A DNA stretch of 47,829 nucleotides from Bacteroidota bacterium. Its GTDB lineage: Bacteria > Bacteroidota > Bacteroidia > Flavobacteriales_D > Sanyastnellaceae. The position numbers were made by a program, and so were the translations under genes. Positions within the stretch are counted from its first letter, which is position 1, and the number at the start of each line of letters is the position of its first letter. Where the stretch lies: assembly GCA_002746975.1 (NCBI GenBank), contig NVXE01000011.1:24090-71918 (forward strand). Reading direction: 5' to 3'. This document shows, one piece after another, positions 1-6,427 of this stretch. The notes beneath the pieces were generated by a model that saw only the letters and a program-made list of their open reading frames with translations, was not told the DNA's origin and made no database searches.

Positions 1-32
1 AAAAAAAGGAAGGGGCTTAGGCCCCTTTTTTT
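1..32. terminator. Bidirectional intrinsic terminator
   Basis: A stem AGGGGC (11-16) / GCCCCT (21-26) with loop TTAG is flanked by an A-run on the left and a T-run on the right, so it can stop transcription from either direction. On the minus strand it closes the two-gene unit that ends at position 31. The window starts inside it. Confidence 0.8.
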
Positions 33-465
33 AATTGCTTATTTTCTTCGTCTCCTCAAATTTCTCCTTTAACTCTTCAGACCAAATCCCATCACTCTTT
101 CTTGCAAATTTCTTTAATTTCCTCAATATTCTATCAGCGTTGTAATCTCGTCCTTTTAATTCTTGAAGAGCCATTATTTGAATCAATGGTCCCTGTAATT
201 TAGGTTCTGCTGTAAATATCGGCCATTTCTCAGTTTGAATTTCAACTCTAATTTCAGCACTATTTGCTATCCACTCTAGCGTCCATGCATCGATTACTGG
301 CGTAAGGTCTTTGCACCCATCTACTCCCCTATCTAACCTCCATTCTAAAGCTTCTACAACCCATTCACGGTTAGCAACTCCCCCTTCAGGCCACTCAGGA
401 ACACCACCACAGATGACGCATGCAAAACACCACCAAGGTGCTAGAGATGTTGCTGAGAAAATCAT
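31..465 (-). CDS. Small Trp/Cys-rich protein of unknown function
   Basis: I do not recognise this 144-residue protein. It has nine tryptophans and four cysteines, three of them near residues 13-19. The N-terminus is hydrophobic but is not a clear signal peptide. The C-terminal third is Lys/Glu-rich and probably helical. Its ATG shares one base with the stop codon of the upstream saccharopine dehydrogenase gene (TAATG at 463-467), so the two are almost certainly co-transcribed and translationally coupled, and the terminator at 1-32 ends the unit. The coupling suggests a role linked to the dehydrogenase, but nothing in the protein shows what that is. Confidence 0.65.
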   Translation of the reverse strand: MIFSATSLAPWWCFACVICGGVPEWPEGGVANREWVVEALEWRLDRGVDGCKDLTPVIDAWTLEWIANSAEIRVEIQTEKWPIFTAEPKLQGPLIQIMALQELKGRDYNADRILRKLKKFARKSDGIWSEELKEKFEETKKISN

Positions 466-1805
466 TAACTAATGGTGCGCAAGCTTTCTTTAAAAACTAT
501 TCCTAATTCTTTAAGTTTGGGTAGTAATGGCTGATAATAAACTGAAGATACGGGGATATCAACACCTACTCGACCAAAGCCTCCCTCTACAAGCATGTGC
601 TCTGCAGCTAACGCCATAGGTAGACCTACAGTGTCAGACATTGCCGTATAAACTGAATCAGTACCCTCTAATGCAAATTGAGAAGTCTTTTCATATCTCT
701 TGCCATCTTTTTCGTACTCAAATCTATGCCACATAACGACCATATCTCTGTCTCCTTCATCTAAAACCCACTTATCTATTAAAAGAGCTTCTATGATTTG
801 AGCTGGAGAACCGCTTGCTTTTGATGGGCCTGTTTCTATATCGAAAAGGCCAAGCCATTCTAGGCGTTTATTAGTTTCGTGGTCACTTACGACTGTTGAA
901 TTAATGGCCTCTGACACTGTCATTGAGGCTGTTGATGCCGGAAGAAATGATCTAGTCCATTCACTCCACGAAATCCCCTCATCCCAAACAAGATGCACAT
1001 CATCTCTAACCATACCCAACTGTACTAAGATATCCCACGACCTACAGAACCCATCAACTCTAAGAGTGCCTCTAATCAAGGTCTTAACGCCCTCTAGGTT
1101 ATATGTTTTCTCATAAGCCAAAGAATCCCGGTTAGGGTAACCTTTATATAAACAGCCATCAATATCTACTGGTCTTAAACGACGAAACACTCTATGAGGT
1201 GGTTCGAGTTTAATTCTCCCATTATCCTTAAATGTTGCTGAGCCACCTTGGCCTGCTAAAACTATATTTCTTGGGTTCCACGAAATTTTATAATGCCATG
1301 GATTATTGTCAGATTCTGTAGCAACCAGTCCACCACAATAAGATTCGAAACCTATCATCTTACCTCCATCGGCCTTAATCTCGTCTATAATCTGCATCGC
1401 ACTCATGTGATCTATACCCGGATCGAGTCCTATTTCGTTAAGAACAAGCACTCCTGCCTTCTTTGCAGATTCGTCCAAAGCTTCCATTTCTGGACTTAAA
1501 TAGCTTGGAGTTATTACCGAAACGCCTGCTGCAATTGCAACTTTGGCGACACTTACATGAAGAAATGGAGGGACCATAGACATAACCAAGTCGGATTCAC
1601 ATATTCTTTTATCGCGCTCAATGTTATCTGTCGAAGAAAGCTTAAATGCCTCTCCCATAGGGTGATTCGCTATTTTCTGTCTTGCGATAGCAAGATCAAT
1701 ATCACCAACGACAACTTTCCAATCACAATCTTCAGATCTCTCTAGAAGATGTTTAATTAGTGTACTGCAAGATCTTCCAGCTCCTAAAACCAAAATCGAC
1801 TTCAT
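465..1805 (-). CDS. Saccharopine dehydrogenase family protein (LYS9-like)
   Basis: A cytosolic oxidoreductase of the saccharopine dehydrogenase family, 446 residues, which is the normal length. It has an N-terminal Rossmann domain with LGAGRSCS at residues 7-14 and an acidic residue in VVVGDID that would contact the nucleotide ribose. The family signature GLDPGIDH is at 126-133, followed by ESYCGGLVA (about 154-162) and an NPWHYKISW stretch, as in glutamate-forming LYS9-type enzymes. Family members interconvert saccharopine with 2-aminoadipate semialdehyde plus glutamate in lysine metabolism. Homologues also act on carboxynorspermidine, so the substrate is inferred. The small unknown gene downstream overlaps its stop codon. 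Confidence 0.85.
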   Translation of the reverse strand: MKSILVLGAGRSCSTLIKHLLERSEDCDWKVVVGDIDLAIARQKIANHPMGEAFKLSSTDNIERDKRICESDLVMSMVPPFLHVSVAKVAIAAGVSVITPSYLSPEMEALDESAKKAGVLVLNEIGLDPGIDHMSAMQIIDEIKADGGKMIGFESYCGGLVATESDNNPWHYKISWNPRNIVLAGQGGSATFKDNGRIKLEPPHRVFRRLRPVDIDGCLYKGYPNRDSLAYEKTYNLEGVKTLIRGTLRVDGFCRSWDILVQLGMVRDDVHLVWDEGISWSEWTRSFLPASTASMTVSEAINSTVVSDHETNKRLEWLGLFDIETGPSKASGSPAQIIEALLIDKWVLDEGDRDMVVMWHRFEYEKDGKRYEKTSQFALEGTDSVYTAMSDTVGLPMALAAEHMLVEGGFGRVGVDIPVSSVYYQPLLPKLKELGIVFKESLRTIS

Positions 1806-1933
1806 AAAAGAAAGTTTATCATATTAATTTAACTCAGCAAGATACATTTCACTCTGCTCATATAACTATGGCACGCATATTGTTTTCTTAACAAAAGCTA
1901 CAGGGCATATATTGCCGACGCAATTAAATCACT

Positions 1934-3319
1934 ATGGATAACAAATTATCAGTCTTTACCGTTATTATTTCTATTTTCATGCTGAGCTTGAGCATCTCCG
2001 GATGCAATGGGGCCAAGGCTTACGCTAAAAGGGGAGCTCAAATGGAAGCCGCGGGAATGATTGACCAAGCCGCTGACAATTATTTCACTGCGTTGAAAAA
2101 AAAGCCTTACAACATTGATGCGATGACTGGTTTGAAGCGTACAGCCCAAATTATTCTTGCTCGACACCTAGTCGCATTTGATGAATCTCTCATGAGAAAC
2201 GACAAGGAATCAGCTATCATGAACTTTAAAAAAGCAGAACGGTTTTATAAAAAAGTTGAAGATGCTGGAGTGGTTATTGCATTTCCTGAAGCAAAACGTG
2301 ATTTATATAACAACGTAAAGAATGCTCATGTAGAAGAGCTCTACAACGTTGCAAACGAATATTTAGAATCTAGTAACTATTCTCAATCTCTAAGTCTCTT
2401 TGAAGAAATAACATCGCTAGTCCCAGGATATAAAGATGCTGAACAACTTGGTGATTACTCCTATTGCAAACCTAAGTACGAAGCTGCAAACGAGGCTATG
2501 TCGGAAGGGTTGTTTAGGACTGCATACAAAGCTTACAATGATGTGATCAATCGCGATTCTTCATTTGAAGATGCGAAAGAAAGACGTGATGAAGCACTTA
2601 TTTCAGGACGCTATACTATCGCACTGATGAAGTTTGAAAATGGCTCTAATCGAAGGAACGTACACACGAAACTCAGTTCGTACGTAGAGCAGTCTTTGTT
2701 AGAATCTGACGATCCCTTTTTAACCATAGTCGATAGAGAGTCGCTCGAATTAATTCTACAGGAGCAACATTTAGAACTTACGGGCCTTACAACTGGGTCA
2801 GAGCTTGAGATCGGATCGCTCATCGGCGCTAAAGCGATTTTAAAAGGAACCATAACTGAGTGTCGAGTTTCTACCACACCACTTAGACACGATAATAAAA
2901 GAGGCTACGAAAAGTATAGAATAGAAACTGTAGATTCTGAGGGCAAAAAACATTACAAAACTAAATATAGATCAGTCGGATATACCGAATACTATCAGTC
3001 ATCAGATGTCTCAATGACCTTTACTCTAAAACTCATTTCGATGGAAACTGGGGCCATAATTTCTAGTAAATCGATTAGCTCCAACTCATCAGACAATATT
3101 CGTTACATAAAATATGGAGGAGAATCCCGATATCTATATGGAGCACGAACTAATGGTTCCGTTAACTCATCGAGCAGTTCACATAATCAACTACTGGCTT
3201 TGATAGGTGAGCGAAGAGATTTGAAAAACGATAATGTCATGGTCGATATAGTTACGCATGATATTGCATCTAAAGTTTTACTCGAGGTAGAGTCTATCCT
3301 CAGAGATAGAATAAAGTAA
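1934..3319 (+). CDS. Outer-membrane lipoprotein with TPR-like repeats and a CsgG-like domain
   Basis: 461 residues. A lipoprotein signal ends in LSISGC, so Cys24 would be lipidated. Residues about 30-220 are helical and TPR-like, with repeated patterns such as AAGMIDQAADNYFTALKKKP and YSQSLSLFEEITSLVPGYKDAE. From about residue 226 (IALMKFENGS) the protein resembles the CsgG/HfaB fold, including RESLELILQEQ (268-278) and LIGAKAILKGTI (296-307), both typical of CsgG relatives. A Ser/Asn-rich loop lies near residues 400-420. It starts a plus-strand run of three lipoprotein genes, 10 bases before the next one. No curli genes (CsgA, B, E, F) are nearby, so an export-pore role is not supported. A structural or scaffold role in the outer membrane is more likely. 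Confidence 0.75.
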   Translation: MDNKLSVFTVIISIFMLSLSISGCNGAKAYAKRGAQMEAAGMIDQAADNYFTALKKKPYNIDAMTGLKRTAQIILARHLVAFDESLMRNDKESAIMNFKKAERFYKKVEDAGVVIAFPEAKRDLYNNVKNAHVEELYNVANEYLESSNYSQSLSLFEEITSLVPGYKDAEQLGDYSYCKPKYEAANEAMSEGLFRTAYKAYNDVINRDSSFEDAKERRDEALISGRYTIALMKFENGSNRRNVHTKLSSYVEQSLLESDDPFLTIVDRESLELILQEQHLELTGLTTGSELEIGSLIGAKAILKGTITECRVSTTPLRHDNKRGYEKYRIETVDSEGKKHYKTKYRSVGYTEYYQSSDVSMTFTLKLISMETGAIISSKSISSNSSDNIRYIKYGGESRYLYGARTNGSVNSSSSSHNQLLALIGERRDLKNDNVMVDIVTHDIASKVLLEVESILRDRIK

Positions 3320-3329
3320 GCCGATTTAC

Positions 3330-4721
3330 ATGAAACTAACATTATTAAATCTTTCGTTCTCGAGAGCGTTTACACTTCTACTCTTAATCACAATAGGTAG
3401 TGGATGTACGGTAAGCAAAGGGGGGAGTGAGATAATTCCGGTTTGGACTTACGAAAGACCTATAGACTCTTCCTACTACATAGGAATAGCAGGAGTTTCT
3501 AAGGCTGATTTTCCATACAATGCAGTAGAAGTCGCCAAGGAGAATGCTCTAAATGCACTTGCAAGAGAGATCCGAGTTAAAATATCATCTTCATCCGTTT
3601 TATCAACTCTGCAAGTCAACAAATGGGTAGAAGAGAGCTTTGTATCTAACATAGAATCTGCAGTAAGTGAAAATCTTGAAGGATATACACTTGTGGATCA
3701 ATTCGAAAACGAAAGTGAAGTGTTTGTCTATTACAGACTTTCTAAATCTGAGTACTTAAGGATACTTTCGGAGAGGAAACGAGTTGCTTTAGGTATATCC
3801 TATGGACATTATTTAGATGCCGAACGTAAAAAATCTGAAGGTGCAATTTCAAGCGCTATCGAAAGGTACTTAATGGGGCTAGATGCTATGTCAAAATATC
3901 TTGGAGAGCTTAATCCATACACCGACGAAAATGGGAGAGAATTCAATCTAGACAGAGCTCTATTAAATGGAGTTTCAGACGGAATTTCTAATTTAAAGAT
4001 TTCTTCTAAACCTGAGATTAGACTTACTCTTGCCGATGGTTATACGGGTGAGATTGAAGTTGAAGTGAAATCAGAGGATTTAGTATCGGGTATGCCGCTT
4101 AAATATTCATACAGTCGAGGTAAAGTCAGTGCTAGAGGACGCACCTCAACTTCCTTAAACGGAAAGGCAATTATCTTACTCAATGGTTTCGATCCGGGCA
4201 CTTTGAGGAGTGAGCTAAGGGTAGAAGTAGACGTTTCTAGTTTGGCACAAGTATTAACCCCCATGAGTCCACTTGCGCCTATGGTGAAAAGCATGAATTC
4301 CACACCTCTTATTTTACCTATAACGCTTGACCCGCCAAAGGTTATTGTCATTGGTGATGAAAAAATGTTTGGGAGAACTACACAAAACGGACAACTAACA
4401 TCTACTTTAAGAGCAGCTCTTATGGAAAAGGGAGTAGAGATTGTTGATGATTTTAGCACAAACTCCCCAGACGTTATTACTCTTTCAGTACAGTCTGACA
4501 CTAAAGCTGGAGGAGAAGGAGCGGGATTTTATACGGCATATTTAAACGCAACTATTGAACTTATAGACCCTCATGGAAAACTCATTCTTCAAAAGAATCT
4601 TGAAAGAATTAAAGGAGTACAACTAAACCGCATAACGGCTGGAAATGAAGCATATAGAAAGGCGCAAAAAGAAATAAAAGGAAGATTTATCGAAACTTTT
4701 ATGGAGGCGCTATATAAATAA
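3330..4721 (+). CDS. LPP20-family lipoprotein with an extra C-terminal domain
   Basis: 463 residues with a lipoprotein signal ending in IGSGC (Cys26). Residues about 37-145 match the LPP20 pattern: a P-x-W start (37-39), YYIGIAGVSKAD, then a long helix of repeated Ala/Glu/Arg (AKENALNALAREIRVKIS) and a VFVYYRLSKSEY strand. The middle is less clear. The last ~130 residues form an alpha/beta region (LTSTLRAALMEKGVEIVDDF onward) resembling small periplasmic lipoprotein folds. The LPP20-plus-extra-domain layout recalls FlgT/FlgP-type proteins of Vibrio, but there are no flagellar genes here. It follows the CsgG-like gene by 10 bases, so the two are presumably one operon. Confidence 0.7.
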   Translation: MKLTLLNLSFSRAFTLLLLITIGSGCTVSKGGSEIIPVWTYERPIDSSYYIGIAGVSKADFPYNAVEVAKENALNALAREIRVKISSSSVLSTLQVNKWVEESFVSNIESAVSENLEGYTLVDQFENESEVFVYYRLSKSEYLRILSERKRVALGISYGHYLDAERKKSEGAISSAIERYLMGLDAMSKYLGELNPYTDENGREFNLDRALLNGVSDGISNLKISSKPEIRLTLADGYTGEIEVEVKSEDLVSGMPLKYSYSRGKVSARGRTSTSLNGKAIILLNGFDPGTLRSELRVEVDVSSLAQVLTPMSPLAPMVKSMNSTPLILPITLDPPKVIVIGDEKMFGRTTQNGQLTSTLRAALMEKGVEIVDDFSTNSPDVITLSVQSDTKAGGEGAGFYTAYLNATIELIDPHGKLILQKNLERIKGVQLNRITAGNEAYRKAQKEIKGRFIETFMEALYK

Positions 4722-4725
4722 ATTG

Positions 4726-4745
4726 TAGTTTGGCACAGTCTATGC
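4726..4745 (+). promoter_or_regulatory. Possible sigma-54-like promoter before the third lipoprotein gene
   Basis: TGGCAC (4731-4736), five bases, then ATGC (4742-4745) gives GG-N10-GC spacing and one mismatch to TGGCAC-N5-TTGC. It would start transcription near 4757, about 19 bases before the ATG. The same stretch contains TAGTTTGGC, also seen before two other genes in the window. This is one site read by eye, so it is tentative. Confidence 0.3.
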
Positions 4746-4775
4746 CTATTCATTTAAGAAATAAAATTATTACTC

Positions 4776-5351
4776 ATGAAAATTAATACAAAAATTCAAA
4801 CAGTAGGAATAGCAGTATTCGCCATTTCCCTCGGATTAGCTGGTTGCAAAAATTCTAAAGCAATTACACCTTCACAAAATGGTGAAGTTGAAATAATTGA
4901 ATACTGTACTGGATCTGATTACAACAGTGACAACAAGCATTTTAGAGCTACTGCTACAGGAGAGAGTCTTAGTCGAGAAACTGCAAAGAAGATGTCACGT
5001 TCTAATGCCGAGAATCGTTTATCTAGGACTATTTCTGCAACACTTTCTGTAGTCACTGACAACTACGTAAATTCTACTAAATTTAACAATAAAGAAGAGG
5101 TCACTGAAACTTTCAATGATTTGGCAAGAACAGTAGTTGAACAAGAATTACGTGGCGCAATAATTATGTGTGAGAAGCTCACACAAAAGCCTAATGGCTC
5201 ATTCGTAAGCTACATCGCAATCGAGCTTAGCGGTGAAGAAGTAGCCCAAGCATACAATGAACGCCTAGCTAAAGACGAACGTATCATGGCAGAATACAAT
5301 TACGAGAACTTCAAGGAAACTTTTGAAGCTGAGATGAATAAACTTCACTAA
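4776..5351 (+). CDS. Small LPP20-like lipoprotein
   Basis: 191 residues. The signal peptide ends in LGLAGC (Cys24). After a short linker, residues about 50-160 follow the LPP20 pattern: FRATATGESLSRETAKKMS leads into a helix rich in Arg/Ser/Ala, then a TISATL segment, then GAIIMCEKLTQKPNGSFVSYIAIEL as the paired strands. The C-terminus is charged and helical. It is third in the lipoprotein series, but the 54-base gap upstream holds a promoter-like sequence, so it may be separately expressed at a higher level than the two larger proteins. Function unknown; outer-membrane location is inferred from the lipobox. Confidence 0.75.
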   Translation: MKINTKIQTVGIAVFAISLGLAGCKNSKAITPSQNGEVEIIEYCTGSDYNSDNKHFRATATGESLSRETAKKMSRSNAENRLSRTISATLSVVTDNYVNSTKFNNKEEVTETFNDLARTVVEQELRGAIIMCEKLTQKPNGSFVSYIAIELSGEEVAQAYNERLAKDERIMAEYNYENFKETFEAEMNKLH

Positions 5352-5354
5352 AAC

Positions 5355-5384
5355 AATTGGCTAAAGGATTTCATTTAGCCAATT
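5355..5384. terminator. Terminator hairpin shared by convergent genes, overlapping trpG coding sequence
   Basis: An 11-bp perfect stem, AATTGGCTAAA (5355-5365) / TTTAGCCAATT (5374-5384), with a 8-base loop. Read on the minus strand it is followed by GTTTT. The right arm and loop encode the last residues (NWLNEIL) and stop of the amidotransferase gene, so the terminator is partly inside the coding region. It also lies just after the stop of the lipoprotein gene on the plus strand. Confidence 0.6.
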
Positions 5385-5975
5385 ATTTAACATCACCCGC
5401 CCATCCGGGGTGAGAATTGACTCAGGATGGAATTGGAGGCCCGATATGGGCAGGGATTTGTGACGTAAAGCCATAATAAATCCCTGTTCGGATCGGGCTT
5501 CTATATTTAAAACTATAGGCATTTTATCTTCCACACATACCCAGCTGTGATATAAACCCACTACGCATGGAGATTTCACGTTTTCAAACAAACCTCTTCT
5601 CTCGTTTACCTTTCCAGACCAAACCACTTTCGTCGTCCTTCCATGCATCACTTCGTCCATATTAATCAACTCTCCTCCGAAGTGTTCTACAATAGCCTGT
5701 AAACCTAGACATATCCCCAGAATAGGCTTTCTCAAGTTTATTGCAATCTCCAAAAGCTCCATTAACATTGGCGACTCATTTGGCATTCCAGGCCCTGGCG
5801 ATATCACCACGCCATCAAACTCGGAAATGAAATTACTAACTGTCGAATTAAGTTTGGCAACCTTACGATTTAGCTCTTCTGCCCTAAGCACACTCACCAT
5901 TACTCCTGCTCGCTCAAGATCATGAGCGAGATTCCAAGTGAAAGAATCGTGATTATCGAAGAGAAGGATGTGCAT
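5361..5975 (-). CDS. Anthranilate/aminodeoxychorismate synthase glutamine amidotransferase subunit
   Basis: A class I glutamine amidotransferase, 204 residues. It releases ammonia from glutamine for chorismate amination in tryptophan (TrpG) or folate (PabA) synthesis. The start FDNHDSFTWNL is typical of the family. ISPGPGMP (59-65) is the oxyanion region, GICLG carries the nucleophile Cys89, and QFHPES supplies His183 and Glu185. No trpE/pabB, trpD or other trp gene is nearby, so it stands alone and may serve both pathways. The gene faces away from ridA across 62 bases that contain a good minus-strand promoter box. Confidence 0.88.
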   Translation of the reverse strand: MHILLFDNHDSFTWNLAHDLERAGVMVSVLRAEELNRKVAKLNSTVSNFISEFDGVVISPGPGMPNESPMLMELLEIAINLRKPILGICLGLQAIVEHFGGELINMDEVMHGRTTKVVWSGKVNERRGLFENVKSPCVVGLYHSWVCVEDKMPIVLNIEARSEQGFIMALRHKSLPISGLQFHPESILTPDGRVMLNNWLNEIL

Positions 5976-6003
5976 CTAACCGGATTTTACCCCAAATTTG
6001 TCA

Positions 6004-6011
6004 CAAAGATA
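6004..6011 (-). promoter_or_regulatory. TAnnTTTG (-7) box for the amidotransferase gene
   Basis: TATCTTTG on the minus strand, 28 bases before the ATG at 5975, exactly matches the Bacteroidota -7 consensus. I see no convincing TTG at -33. Confidence 0.5.
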
Positions 6012-6037
6012 TTAGTAATTCTAGTTAAAGTTTCATT

Positions 6038-6418
6038 ATGACAAAACACCTTCACACAGATGATGCGGCTTCTCCTGTGGCATCGTATTCACAGGCTGTA
6101 AAAGCAGGAGACTTGGTCTTTGTTAGTGGCTGCATACCTCTTAATCCCGAAACCAGACTTCTTGAGGAAGAAACTATTGAGGAAGCAACTGCACAATGTC
6201 TTGATAATGTGAAAAATATTCTTATAGGTGCCGGATTAGGTCTTGAGGATATTGTGAAAGCATCGGTTTTTATGATTAACCGAGAGGATTATTCCGGAAT
6301 GGATAAAACTTATGCTTCAATACTTACGAAACCTTATCCCGCACGAGAAGCTGTTTTTGTAGCTGGACTTCCTAAAGATGCTAGAGTAGAGATTTCTGTG
6401 ATTGCTAAATCACGATAG
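6038..6418 (+). CDS. RidA family protein (enamine/imine deaminase)
   Basis: 126 residues, full length for the family. RidA proteins hydrolyse reactive enamines and imines such as 2-aminoacrylate made by PLP enzymes. Conserved features seen are YSQAV (17-21), the FVSG loop, Arg103 in PAREAV (substrate carboxylate binding) and Glu118 in VEISVIAK. The usual SGQ motif reads SGC here (Cys32), and the usual GPYSQ reads ASYSQ, so the entrance to the active site differs. RidA beside LptD and the amidase is, from memory, a common neighbourhood in Bacteroidota. The gene converges on lptD with seven bases between stops. Confidence 0.88.
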   Translation: MTKHLHTDDAASPVASYSQAVKAGDLVFVSGCIPLNPETRLLEEETIEEATAQCLDNVKNILIGAGLGLEDIVKASVFMINREDYSGMDKTYASILTKPYPAREAVFVAGLPKDARVEISVIAKSR

Positions 6419-6427
6419 AAGTGATTT
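6407..6427. terminator. Short hairpin between ridA and lptD stops
   Basis: A 7-bp stem, AAATCAC (6407-6413) / GTGATTT (6421-6427), spans both stop codons of the convergent genes. The T-run is short, so termination efficiency is uncertain. Confidence 0.35.

Noticed and set aside
1934-5351. Curli export operon
   Set aside because: Only a CsgG-like fold is present; no CsgA/B/E/F and the protein has a TPR region not found in CsgG.
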